Below, piece by piece: positions 1 to 8,009 of a stretch of DNA of 59,690 nucleotides (position 1 is the first letter of the stretch; each line of letters opens with the position of its first letter). A program made the position numbers and the translations under genes. Source of the DNA: GCA-1730015 sp964583825 (GTDB lineage: Bacteria; Pseudomonadota; Gammaproteobacteria; Granulosicoccales; Granulosicoccaceae); the NCBI GenBank assembly GCA_964583825.1, contig CAZOXM010000020.1, positions 1 through 59,690 on the forward strand, in the 5' to 3' direction. A model generated the notes under the pieces. It did no database searches. It had not been told where the DNA came from and saw only the letters and a program-made list of their open reading frames with translations.

Positions 1-210
1 GAATATTGCGTGCAGTGAAACTACAAGCCGACTGCTCTCCGTGTGAGAGATCGACTGTTGACAGTTTCAGGTGCAGAAGTGGCGCTGATCGAGGGGTCGG
101 GCGGTGTCTTTGAGATCACCCGCGACGATGAGCTGGTTTATTCAAAAAGAAAACTCAACCGGTTCCCCGAGGATTCCGAAATCGACGGTATTATTGCCGC
201 GTCCGGCTGA
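1..210 (+). CDS. SelW-like (Rdx family) selenoprotein, 5' truncated, Sec encoded by TGA at 16-18
   Basis: Frame 1 reads E-Y-C-V-Q-(TGA)-N-Y-K-P-T-A-L and then continues without a stop to TGA at 208-210, ending in a GSGGVFEI segment and an RFPEDSEI segment. This is the thioredoxin-like Rdx/SelW/SelT/SelH fold. The family redox motif is CxxC or CxxU directly followed by xYKP, and the TGA sits exactly at the second redox position, giving CVQU. The gene start lies left of the window, probably only about ten codons away. A hairpin suited to SelB binding follows the TGA (separate entry). The family role is thiol/selenol redox chemistry on an unknown partner. A standard gene caller would end the gene at the TGA or start it downstream. 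The alternative is a pseudogene with a nonsense codon, made unlikely by the exact position and the intact downstream frame. Confidence 0.85.
29..53 (+). promoter_or_regulatory. Bacterial SECIS-like hairpin for UGA recoding
   Basis: CTCTC (35-39) pairs with GAGAG (45-49) around the five-base loop CGTGT (40-44). An outer CGA (29-31) can pair with TCG (51-53) across a small asymmetric internal loop. The apical loop begins 21 nt after the TGA and has G as its second base. This fits the usual description of bacterial SECIS elements: a short stem-loop within the coding region, 16-37 nt after UGA, with G in the first two loop positions. The pairing is read by eye and no folding energy was computed. 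Confidence 0.65.
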
Positions 211-240
211 CTTTCGGGCGCGGTCGGGTCAGTCTCGCTG

Positions 241-1347
241 TTGACCGGTCGAACCCCGCAAATACTGCTGCTGTCGGCGTATGATGCCGCCAGCCATCGC
301 TATTGGCGCGAATGGCTTGCAACGGCGTTAACGGAGTTTCATTGGACCAGTCTTGCGCTTCCGGACCGGCATTTTTACTGGCGCATACGAAGCAATGCGC
401 TGACTTTCTACGCCCGCCATAAAGACGTACTGACGCGCCGCTACGATCTGATCATTGCGACATCAATGACTGATCTGGCTACCCTGCGCGGGTTCGTGCC
501 GGCACTGAGTGCGTGCCCGGCCATCGTCTACTTTCACGAAAATCAATTCGCCTACCCAATCAACAGCGGCGAGGAAAAGCACAGAAGCAACATCGTCAAT
601 GCGCGGCTGAATACGATACTGACAGCGCTCACTGCCAATGTGCTGGTGTTTAACTCACGCTACAACAAGGACTCCTTCGCCGAAGGTGTCTTGCAGTTCA
701 TCAGAACAATGCCGGATGGCATGGATCGAGGGTTGATCGAACGATGTCTTTCAAAGTCGCTTGTCATGCCGGTACCGATTGTCAGCACAGATCGACCGCC
801 ACCGGCTGAAAACCGGGTGCGGGAAATCGTCTGGAACCACCGCTGGGAGTACGACAAACAGCCCCATTTATTTTTCGAGGTGTTGTACCGGCTGGCCTCC
901 GACGGGGTGGCGTTCCGGCTGCACCTGATGGGGCAGTCGTTTCGCAATGTACCGGATTGCTTTACCGAGGCCAGAGAGCGTCTGGCACCGCAGATCGCCA
1001 CCTGGGGATTCCAGCCGCGCGAAAGCTACCTGCGCACGCTGCAGCGCGCTGATCTGGTGGTATCGACAGCGCTGCATGACTTTCAGGGGCTGGGCATGCT
1101 CGAGGCCATAGACTGCGGTTGTGTGCCGGTCGCTCCCGATCGGATGGCCTATCCGGAGTACGTACCCGCGGACTTGTTATACGACAGCGGCAATGAAGTA
1201 GAGTCGCTCACTGCTCGATTACGGGCGCTGTTGCACGACCCTTTGCCACCGGCACCCGATGTCGAGCGTTACAGCGATAGCACGCTGGTGCCCGAGTATC
1301 GACAACTGATTGCGCGAACAATTGCAGCGCAGGGCCACTCGCGATGA
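241..1347 (+). CDS. tRNA-queuosine alpha-mannosyltransferase-like glycosyltransferase (QTMAN/GTDC1 family, DUF3524)
   Basis: The 368-residue protein starts at TTG, the only in-frame choice that keeps the whole N-terminal LLLSAYDAASHRYW motif. This motif and the FHENQFAYP motif (about residues 97-105) mark the QTMAN N-terminal domain (old DUF3524). The C-terminal half is a GT4-like Rossmann domain with the NHRWEYDKQP stretch and an acidic GLGMLEAIDCG nucleotide-sugar-binding segment. The animal member attaches mannose from GDP-mannose to queuosine in tRNA-Asp. For bacterial homologues that substrate is inferred from family membership only. The stop overlaps the next gene's ATG (ATGA), so translation of the two is probably coupled. 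A queuosine-precursor-type transporter gene lies about 20 kb away in the same window. Confidence 0.7.
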   Translation: MTGRTPQILLLSAYDAASHRYWREWLATALTEFHWTSLALPDRHFYWRIRSNALTFYARHKDVLTRRYDLIIATSMTDLATLRGFVPALSACPAIVYFHENQFAYPINSGEEKHRSNIVNARLNTILTALTANVLVFNSRYNKDSFAEGVLQFIRTMPDGMDRGLIERCLSKSLVMPVPIVSTDRPPPAENRVREIVWNHRWEYDKQPHLFFEVLYRLASDGVAFRLHLMGQSFRNVPDCFTEARERLAPQIATWGFQPRESYLRTLQRADLVVSTALHDFQGLGMLEAIDCGCVPVAPDRMAYPEYVPADLLYDSGNEVESLTARLRALLHDPLPPAPDVERYSDSTLVPEYRQLIARTIAAQGHSR

Positions 1348-2018
1348 ATAGCAGGAAAACCATTCTGGTCACAGGCTTTGAAGCCTACGGCGATCGATCC
1401 GGCAACCCCTCGGCAGACCTTGCCATTGAGCTGAACGGGCAAACAATCGACGGGTTTAAAGTGACCGGGGCCGTATTCCCGGTGGTGAATCGAGAGCTGC
1501 CGATGTTGTTCAGCAAGCAGGTTCAGGCGGTTGCTCCGTCGGCGATCGTCGCGCTGGGTCTGTGTCCGGGAGAGGGCATGATCAGGCTGGAACGACTGGC
1601 CGCGAACTATGCCGCTTTTGAAATTCCGGACAACGCAGGGCAGCGCGTATGCGGCCCGATTATCGAAGAGGCGCCAGCGGCCTACGAAGCCACCCTGCCA
1701 CTGCCGCAAGCACTGTCGAGCCTGATTGCAGCGGGCATACCCGCACGAGTATCAAATACTGCGGGTACATTTCTTTGCAATGCGCTGATGTACCGTGCGC
1801 TGCATTATTGCGCCACTGAATTACCAGACTGCCGCTGCGGATTTGTGCACCTGCCATTCATGCCTTCGCAGGTGTGTGATTTGATCAGTCGTGGTGAGTC
1901 GGTGATCGACCCGCATCATCAAAACGCTATTGCTTCAATGCCGCTGACCATGCAGCGCGAGGCGATCCGCCTGGTCATTCAATGCATCGCGTTGGAACTT
2001 GAACGCGAGCGGCAATAG
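1344..2018 (+). CDS. pcp: Pyroglutamyl-peptidase I (peptidase family C15)
   Basis: The 224-residue product removes N-terminal pyroglutamate from peptides in the cytoplasm. It opens with ILVTGFEAYGDRSGNPS, the family's TGFepFgg...NPS signature. The catalytic triad can be placed at Glu83 (RLERLAANY), Cys145 (SNTAGTFLCN) and His169 (GFVHLPFMPSQ), so the enzyme looks active. Length matches the family (about 210-220 residues). The ATG overlaps the stop of the upstream mannosyltransferase gene by 4 nt. There is no obvious biochemical link between the two neighbours. Confidence 0.9.
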   Translation: MNSRKTILVTGFEAYGDRSGNPSADLAIELNGQTIDGFKVTGAVFPVVNRELPMLFSKQVQAVAPSAIVALGLCPGEGMIRLERLAANYAAFEIPDNAGQRVCGPIIEEAPAAYEATLPLPQALSSLIAAGIPARVSNTAGTFLCNALMYRALHYCATELPDCRCGFVHLPFMPSQVCDLISRGESVIDPHHQNAIASMPLTMQREAIRLVIQCIALELERERQ

Positions 2019-2083
2019 TAGTTTCGCGCCGTGCAGGACGTGCCGCGGTAAAATACATCAACAGTTCACGGGTTAAGAAATCC

Positions 2084-4522
2084 ATGCCTAAATCCATCGA
2101 GGTGTTACCCGAGCGGTTTGCCGATCGCGAGCCGCTGCAGACACCGGATATACCGGTTTATCTCTATCGGAAAACACTGGCACAGGCGCGTGCGGAGTAT
2201 CCTGACAACACGCTGCGGCAGGTGCTGCGACAGATGCTAATCCTGCGTCAGTTTGAGACGATGTTGCAGGAGATCCGCAGCCGTGGTGAGTTCAACGGAA
2301 TCCAGTGCGCCTATCGCGGACCGGCACACTTATCCGTCGGGCAGGAGGCATCAGCCGTCGGTTTGGCACTGGCGCTGCAACCCGATGATCACGTGTTCGG
2401 CAATCACCGCAGTCACGGTGATGCGCTGGCCAAAGGGCTGTCGGTGATACAGCAGTGCAATGACAATGAACTGGGTGATCGCATGATGCAGCATCCGGTG
2501 CTGTTACAGATGACTGAGCGTGCGCTCGGTGGCGAAGGTAAAACCCTGGCCGAAAACTTCCTGTTGCTGGGTTTCCTGTGTGAGGTGCTGATGCGTGATT
2601 GCGGTTTTAACCGCGGTATGGGGGGTAGCATGCACGCGTTTTACACACCGTTCGGTATTTACCCGAACAACGCTATTGTTGCAGGCTCAGCAGGTATTGC
2701 CACCGGTGCGGCAATGGCTAAGCGACAGTCGGCCGATGGAATTACCGTGAGTGTTACCGGGGATGGCGCGACTGGTTGTGGTCAGACATTTGAAGCGATG
2801 AACTTCGCTTCCATGGGGCAGTTCAGATCCCTGTGGCAGGACGCCGAGGCACGTGGTTTACCGGTATTATTTTATTTCACCAACAATTTCTACGCGATGG
2901 GCGGGCAGACCATGGGGGAGACCATGGGGTGGGATAGGTTGTCTCGAATTGCCGCCGGCATTAATCAATCAGCGATGCATGCGGAGACTGTTGACGGTAC
3001 CAATCCGCTGGCTGTGGCGGATGCGGTCAGTCGAAAAAGAGCCCTGCTGATGCGGGGAGAGGGGCCGGTGTTGCTCGACGTCGAATGCTATCGTTACTCC
3101 GGACACTCCACCACTGACGCCAACGCCTATCGCTCCCGCGATGAGATGAATGCCTGGCAACAGCACGACGGGCTCGCACGTTTTGCCAGTGAACTGCAAG
3201 AGGCCGGGGTGATAGATGCGGCGGAGTATGAGCACTTGCGCTGCGAGGTGGCGGACCTGATCGCGCGCGTGCTGACGGTGGCTGCGGATACGTCCGCTGT
3301 TCCTCCGGTTAAGTCCCCCGCTGTAGTTGGCGAACTCATGTTTAACCACACCTCCCAAACGCTGCCGGAACAGCCGCTGAGTGGCGCGGATGCTGACCAG
3401 TGCAGTCGGCTGCGACAGTTAGGTAAGAAATCGCGCGCTGGCCTCAATGCGCACGGCAATCCGCTTTCGCCGATGCGTGCCGTGACTTTGCGCGACTCCT
3501 TATTTGAAGCTGTGCTGTATCACCTGCAGCGCGATCCATTGCTGAAGGTCTACGGTGAAGAGTGCCGCGAGTGGGGTGGTGCTTTCGGTGTGTACCGCGG
3601 CTTGTCCGATCTTTTTCCGCATCAACAGTTGTTTAATGCGCCTATCTCGGAGGCGACCATTGTCTCCACCGCCGTTGGCTACGCGATGGAAGGTGGCCGG
3701 GCGCTGGTTGAACTGATGTATGCCGACTTCATCGGTCGTGCCGGTGATGAAATATTCAACCAGCTGTCGAAGTGGCAGGCGATGTCCGGTGGACAGCTGC
3801 AGTTGCCGGTAGTACTCAGGTGTTCAATCGGCAGTAAGTACGGTGCACAGCATTCGCAGGACTGGACATCACTGGTTGCGCATATCCCCGGGCTCAAAGT
3901 GGTGTATCCGGCCACACCCTATGATGCGAAAGGTTTACTGGCCGCGGCTTTGGCAGCCAACGATCCGGTAGTGTTCTTCGAGAGTCAGCGCCTTTATGAC
4001 GCGGTGGAGATTCATCGGGATGAAGGGGTGCCGTCGGATTACTATCAACTGAACATCGGTGAACCGGAAATCAAGCGCACCGGGGATGCGCTGACGGTGC
4101 TGACCGTGGGCCCGTGTCTGCATCCCGCGATTGCAGCGGCGAACAGGCTCGCCGCAGAGTGGCAACTGGAGACCGAGATCATTGATGCCCGCAGTCTGGT
4201 GCCGTTCAACTACGAGCCACTGTTGAACTCTGTGAGAAAGACCGGCTACCTGATCATTGTGACTGAAGCCTGTGAGCGCGGCAGCTTTGCAGCAACCGTG
4301 GCGGCGAATGTTACTCGCGAAGTATTTGGCTCGCTCAGGGCGGCACCACTGGTGCTGGGAGCACCCAACTGGATCGTACCCGGTGCCGAAATGGAAGCCA
4401 CTTATTTTCCGCAGGCGGATGATATATTAACGCTGACAAGCCGCTTCTACCCGGACATCGGCATTCCGGCTGCCACCCATCGCAGCTACGATACGCTGGC
4501 ACAGGCAGGGCGCGGTCTTTAA
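2084..4522 (+). CDS. Fused thiamine-diphosphate dehydrogenase E1 (alpha-beta), pyruvate/acetoin/branched-chain type
   Basis: At 812 residues this is an E1 alpha and an E1 beta joined in one chain. Residues about 45-420 are the alpha half, with the TPP/Mg motif GDGAT from residue 226 closing at Asn267-Asn268 (FTNNFYAMGGQT). Residues about 470-800 are the transketolase-like beta half, beginning MRAVTLRDSLFEAVL and containing the conserved SEATIVSTAVGYAMEG region. The alpha half carries about 50 extra residues (roughly 120-172) between DALAKGLS and RGMGGSMH. E1 decarboxylates a 2-oxo acid or cleaves acetoin and passes the acyl group to a lipoyl domain, which is what the next gene encodes 16 bp downstream. 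The substrate cannot be read from sequence. Separate alpha and beta genes are the more common arrangement. Confidence 0.85.
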   Translation: MPKSIEVLPERFADREPLQTPDIPVYLYRKTLAQARAEYPDNTLRQVLRQMLILRQFETMLQEIRSRGEFNGIQCAYRGPAHLSVGQEASAVGLALALQPDDHVFGNHRSHGDALAKGLSVIQQCNDNELGDRMMQHPVLLQMTERALGGEGKTLAENFLLLGFLCEVLMRDCGFNRGMGGSMHAFYTPFGIYPNNAIVAGSAGIATGAAMAKRQSADGITVSVTGDGATGCGQTFEAMNFASMGQFRSLWQDAEARGLPVLFYFTNNFYAMGGQTMGETMGWDRLSRIAAGINQSAMHAETVDGTNPLAVADAVSRKRALLMRGEGPVLLDVECYRYSGHSTTDANAYRSRDEMNAWQQHDGLARFASELQEAGVIDAAEYEHLRCEVADLIARVLTVAADTSAVPPVKSPAVVGELMFNHTSQTLPEQPLSGADADQCSRLRQLGKKSRAGLNAHGNPLSPMRAVTLRDSLFEAVLYHLQRDPLLKVYGEECREWGGAFGVYRGLSDLFPHQQLFNAPISEATIVSTAVGYAMEGGRALVELMYADFIGRAGDEIFNQLSKWQAMSGGQLQLPVVLRCSIGSKYGAQHSQDWTSLVAHIPGLKVVYPATPYDAKGLLAAALAANDPVVFFESQRLYDAVEIHRDEGVPSDYYQLNIGEPEIKRTGDALTVLTVGPCLHPAIAAANRLAAEWQLETEIIDARSLVPFNYEPLLNSVRKTGYLIIVTEACERGSFAATVAANVTREVFGSLRAAPLVLGAPNWIVPGAEMEATYFPQADDILTLTSRFYPDIGIPAATHRSYDTLAQAGRGL

Positions 4523-4538
4523 CTCTCCAGGGAAACGA

Positions 4539-4772
4539 ATGCAAACACCGATAGTGATGCCCAGCCTCGGCAACGAGGCGACCGAAGCGCAGTTGGAAGA
4601 GTGGTTGATTGCCGAAGGCGAGGCGGTCGATGCCGGTCAGCCGGTTGTGCTGGTCACCACACCGAAAGTATCAATGGAGCTGGAAGCACCGGTGGCAGGT
4701 ACTTTGACAAAGCAGGTCGTGGCAATTGACGAACTGATTGAGGAAGGTCAAACACTGGGCTTGATTGAGTGA
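4539..4772 (+). CDS. Free-standing lipoyl (biotinyl/lipoyl-attachment) domain protein
   Basis: The 77-residue protein is a complete lipoyl domain and nothing else. It begins IVMPSLGNEA and carries the beta-turn lysine in the TTPKVSMELEAP hairpin, with Lys43 the expected lipoylation site. A full E2 would continue into a peripheral-subunit-binding domain and a 2-oxoacid acyltransferase core. Here the frame stops after LGLIE. It lies 16 bp after the fused E1 gene and 26 bp before an alpha/beta hydrolase gene. Some AcoC-type acetoin-dehydrogenase E2 proteins are exactly lipoyl domain plus alpha/beta hydrolase, so this pair looks like a split AcoC. Confidence 0.85.
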   Translation: MQTPIVMPSLGNEATEAQLEEWLIAEGEAVDAGQPVVLVTTPKVSMELEAPVAGTLTKQVVAIDELIEEGQTLGLIE

Positions 4773-4798
4773 TCACTGTAACAGGGGCGTTTTAGACC

Positions 4799-5545
4799 GT
4801 GTTGCATCTCCATTCATTCGGTGGTCAGGGCCCTAAAGCCTACTTCCTCCACGGCTTTGGTGCCGATGCGCAGAGCTGGGTTGCGAACGTTGCTGCCGTC
4901 AGCGGGTCAATGGAAGCTGTCGGCATAGATCTGCCCGGGCACGGACAATCCCGCGAGGTGCCGGTACCCGACTCTCTCGAGCAGATAGCAGAGCAGGTGC
5001 TCGATTCCATTGATACGACAGCCCCCTGTGTACTGATCGGACACAGCGCGGGCGGCGCGATCGCCATGTTGTGCGCGACCCGCTTGCAGGTGTCGGCACT
5101 TTCCCTGATTGCACCGGTCGGACTGGGTTGCGGTGTTAACCAGGCATTCGTGCAACAGCTGCCTGCGATCAAAGATGACGAGGCGGGCCTAAGCCTGTTG
5201 CAGACCATGGTAGAGAATAAACGGCTTATCTCCGCGATTGCGGTATCGCGGTTACAGCAACAACTCAACAGTGAGGATATTCGACAGCAATGGCGTCAGT
5301 TCGCCTCACTGCTGGAGGGTTCCACACAGGCGCTGACTGCGGCGAAAGCGCATATTGTGCAGTCGAATATTTCGCGACAGGTGTGCTGGGGTAAGCACGA
5401 TACGATCAATCCTTTGCTCGCGGCGGATCAAAACGACTTTGGCGGGCAGTGGCATGTGCTCGACGAGTGCGGTCATCTGCCCCATATCGAACAGTGGGCG
5501 AGTTATAATACTGCGCTGTCCGACTTGATCCAGAACGGGAGTTAA
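4799..5545 (+). CDS. Alpha/beta hydrolase, AcoC-C-terminal-domain-like (possible acetyl-transfer partner of the lipoyl protein)
   Basis: The 248-residue protein starts at GTG. The alpha/beta-hydrolase triad is visible: nucleophile Ser83 in GHSAGG, acid Asp201 (GKHDTINP) and His226 (ECGHLPHIEQW). An HGFGADAQSW oxyanion-region motif lies near residue 18. No signal peptide is present. In acetoin dehydrogenase systems of the AcoABC type, a domain like this is fused behind the lipoyl domain and is thought to replace the classical E2 acyltransferase. Position immediately after the lipoyl gene supports that role by inference. A generic esterase or lactonase is the alternative. Confidence 0.75.
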   Translation: MLHLHSFGGQGPKAYFLHGFGADAQSWVANVAAVSGSMEAVGIDLPGHGQSREVPVPDSLEQIAEQVLDSIDTTAPCVLIGHSAGGAIAMLCATRLQVSALSLIAPVGLGCGVNQAFVQQLPAIKDDEAGLSLLQTMVENKRLISAIAVSRLQQQLNSEDIRQQWRQFASLLEGSTQALTAAKAHIVQSNISRQVCWGKHDTINPLLAADQNDFGGQWHVLDECGHLPHIEQWASYNTALSDLIQNGS

Positions 5546-5548
5546 CGA

Positions 5549-6514
5549 GTGTTTCTATGTTGCGGTGATGCGTTGTTTGATATGTTTGCCGGAGAGTCCA
5601 GTGGGACTACCGTCAACCTGCAGGGGCATGTCGGCGGGTCGCCGATGAATGTCGCCACCGGGCTGGCTCGCTTCGGCCATCAATCCCGTTACTTTACCAA
5701 ACTGTCGGATGATCTTTTCGGCCGGCGCATGCGGCTGCACTTTGAAGGTAACGATATCGACGTATCGCTTTGTCTGCCTTCAACACTCAATACGACGCTT
5801 GCCATTGTTGAAACACAAGCGGACGGATCAGCCGCCTACGTGTTCTACACAGACAACACTGCCGATGTCAGCATTCGTGAAGAAGAGTTGCCGGAGCAAT
5901 TGCCCGAGGACGTGCGTGTACTTCACTTTGGGTCTTACAGCACAGCGGTTTCTCCGACGTCGGACGCGTTAATGGCGCTGGCTGCACGTGAAAGTGAAAA
6001 GCGGCTGATCAGCTATGACCCGAACCTGCGCCCGACGATCGAACCGGATGTCGACAAATGGCGGGAGGCATTCGCGGGCTTTGCAAAAAGCGCCACCGTA
6101 ATCAAAGCGAGTGACGAAGATATTGCCACGCTGCTTGGAAAGAACCGTGAAGATCAGTTTGTCGCCGATTGTTTCGATCACGGCGCTCAGCTGGTTTTTA
6201 TTACCCGCGGTCCGGATGGTGCCAGCGGGTTCAGTGCTGCAGGTGCGGTCAACAATGAGTCCGGTGTCGAAGTAAATGTTGTTGATACGGTAGGTGCCGG
6301 CGATACATTTCAGGCGGCGGTATTGCACTGGCTGGTGGCGGAGAATCATCTGCCTGATGTCGATGCCGATAGTAGCGAGCCTGCGACACAACTCGCCGGG
6401 GAGGTGGATTTATCTGCCTGTATGTCGTTTGCGGTGAAAGCAGCCGGGGTAACCTGTACCCGCAGCGGAGCGGATCTGCCGACACTGGCCGAGGTGATGT
6501 CCGGCACCGACTGA
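5549..6514 (+). CDS. PfkB-family carbohydrate kinase (fructokinase-like)
   Basis: The 321-residue protein begins at GTG only 3 nt after the hydrolase stop, so it belongs to the same transcription unit. Both PfkB signatures are present: GGSPMNVATGLARFG at residues 29-43 and DTVGAGDTFQAAVLHW at 246-261, with the catalytic base Asp252 in GAGD. The start is unusual for the family, lacking the customary few residues before the first strand. It phosphorylates a sugar, and fructose is the best guess because a sorbitol/galactitol-type SDR lies about 1.5 kb downstream. Ribokinase or 2-keto-3-deoxygluconate kinase specificity cannot be excluded. Confidence 0.8.
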   Translation: MFLCCGDALFDMFAGESSGTTVNLQGHVGGSPMNVATGLARFGHQSRYFTKLSDDLFGRRMRLHFEGNDIDVSLCLPSTLNTTLAIVETQADGSAAYVFYTDNTADVSIREEELPEQLPEDVRVLHFGSYSTAVSPTSDALMALAARESEKRLISYDPNLRPTIEPDVDKWREAFAGFAKSATVIKASDEDIATLLGKNREDQFVADCFDHGAQLVFITRGPDGASGFSAAGAVNNESGVEVNVVDTVGAGDTFQAAVLHWLVAENHLPDVDADSSEPATQLAGEVDLSACMSFAVKAAGVTCTRSGADLPTLAEVMSGTD

Positions 6515-6535
6515 CAACCACTGTGGCATTGACAG

Positions 6536-6554
6536 GCTGTGCGATAAGCGCAGC
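6536..6554 (+). terminator. Weak hairpin after the PfkB kinase gene
   Basis: GCTGTGC (6536-6542) pairs with GCGCAGC (6548-6554) around GATAA with one G-U wobble. Only two T residues follow, so it is at best a weak or Rho-assisted terminator separating the 2084-6514 operon from the aminotransferase gene. Confidence 0.3.
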
Positions 6555-6593
6555 TTGACTAACCGGGTGCGATGTTAAACCATCAGGTATCTG

Positions 6594-8003
6594 ATGAGCG
6601 GATGCCCGAAGGTCCGCACTTCTGCCAAAGCACTGGTTATCCACCCACTGATGGGGTCGTCGTTTGTGTCACACGTATTCCCGCGTCATTGTAAAGTCCA
6701 GCCGCCCATTGCGGTGACTGGTGACGGTTGTTTTCTGGTAGACGAAAACGGCAAACGCTACTTTGATGGCTCCGGTGGAGCGGCGGTTTCTTGCCTCGGC
6801 CATTCCAACCAGCCCGTCAGGGAAGCGATGGCGTCGCAGCTCGATACCCTGGCGTTTGCGCATACGGGTTTTTTTTCATCCGCACCCGCTGAGGCACTGG
6901 CGGATGCGCTGGTAGCAGCAGCGCCCGGTACGCTTGATCGCGTCTACTTCGTTTCCGGTGGATCGGAAGCGGTGGAGAGTGCAATCAAGCTCGCGCGGCA
7001 GTACTTTGTCGAAATAGATCAGCCGCAGCGCACCCATCTGATCGCCAGGCGTCAGAGCTATCATGGCAATACACTCGGCGCGCTCGCCGCCGGCGGAAAC
7101 GCATGGCGTCGTCAGGCTTTCTCGCCACTGCTGGTGGGGGTCAGTCACATCGCGCCCTGTTACGAATATGCGGAACGCCGGCCGGACGAATCGCAGCATC
7201 AGTATGGTCAGCGGGTGGCTGATGAGCTCGAAGCGGAAATTCAGCGCCTTGGAGAAGACAAGGTCATGGCCTTTCTGGCAGAGCCGGTGGTTGGTGCCAC
7301 ACTGGGTGCGGTCCCCGCTGTTGAGGGATACTACAGTCGCATACGGGAGATCTGTGACCGCTATGGGGTGCTGCTGATTCTTGATGAGGTGATGTGCGGT
7401 ATGGGCCGTACCGGTCATTTGTTTGCCTGCGAAGCCGACCATATCGCACCGGATATCCTGTGCATAGCCAAAGGGCTGGGGGCAGGGTATCAGCCGATCG
7501 GTGCCATGCTGTGCACGGACTGTATCTACAGCGCTATCGAAAATGGCAGTGGCTTTTTTCAGCACGGGCACACCTATCTGGGGCACCCGGTAGCGGCGGC
7601 GGCTGCGCAGGCGGTGTTTGCACAACTCTCTGCAAACGGCATGATGAACCAGGTGCAAACGCTGGGCAGATACCTGAGAGAAGCACTTGAGGCCCGGCTT
7701 TCAGCCCATCCCCACGTTGGCGATATTCGCGGTCGCGGGTTATTTGTCGGCGTGGAATTTGTTGCCGATCGCGACAGTCGGAATCCGCTTCCGGCTGAGC
7801 TCGGTGTGGCAGGCCGGTTGAAAAAAGCGGCCTTTGCCCGGGGGCTGATCTGTTATCCGATGCCCGGCACCCGGGACGGCAGTGCAGGGGACCATGTACT
7901 GCTGGCACCGCCGTTTATCGCGTCGACGGAAGAACTTGATTTTGCGGTGTCCGCTCTGGCAGACGCGGTGGACGAGGTGACCGGGAACGCAGACATTCAT
8001 TGA
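6594..8003 (+). CDS. Class III (omega) PLP-dependent aminotransferase
   Basis: The 469-residue protein has the fold-type I class III layout: a YFDGSGGAAVSCLGHS substrate region, a VSGGSEAVESAIKLARQYF cofactor-binding helix, the PLP-ring aspartate Asp264 in LILDEVMCG and the PLP lysine Lys293 in CIAKGLGAGYQP. ATG at 6594 has a modest AGG at suitable spacing. An internal ATG at 6651 would begin nearer to where homologues usually start (GSSFVSHVF), so the true N-terminus is uncertain. It transfers amino groups between an omega- or alpha-amine and a keto acid. The substrate is not readable. The neighbours suggest a catabolic role. Confidence 0.85.
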   Translation: MSGCPKVRTSAKALVIHPLMGSSFVSHVFPRHCKVQPPIAVTGDGCFLVDENGKRYFDGSGGAAVSCLGHSNQPVREAMASQLDTLAFAHTGFFSSAPAEALADALVAAAPGTLDRVYFVSGGSEAVESAIKLARQYFVEIDQPQRTHLIARRQSYHGNTLGALAAGGNAWRRQAFSPLLVGVSHIAPCYEYAERRPDESQHQYGQRVADELEAEIQRLGEDKVMAFLAEPVVGATLGAVPAVEGYYSRIREICDRYGVLLILDEVMCGMGRTGHLFACEADHIAPDILCIAKGLGAGYQPIGAMLCTDCIYSAIENGSGFFQHGHTYLGHPVAAAAAQAVFAQLSANGMMNQVQTLGRYLREALEARLSAHPHVGDIRGRGLFVGVEFVADRDSRNPLPAELGVAGRLKKAAFARGLICYPMPGTRDGSAGDHVLLAPPFIASTEELDFAVSALADAVDEVTGNADIH

Positions 8004-8009
8004 GCAACT

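Noticed and set aside
6876..7658. Minus-strand frame (260 codons) inside the aminotransferase gene
   Set aside because: Shadow of a conserved enzyme; the sense frame carries all PLP motifs.
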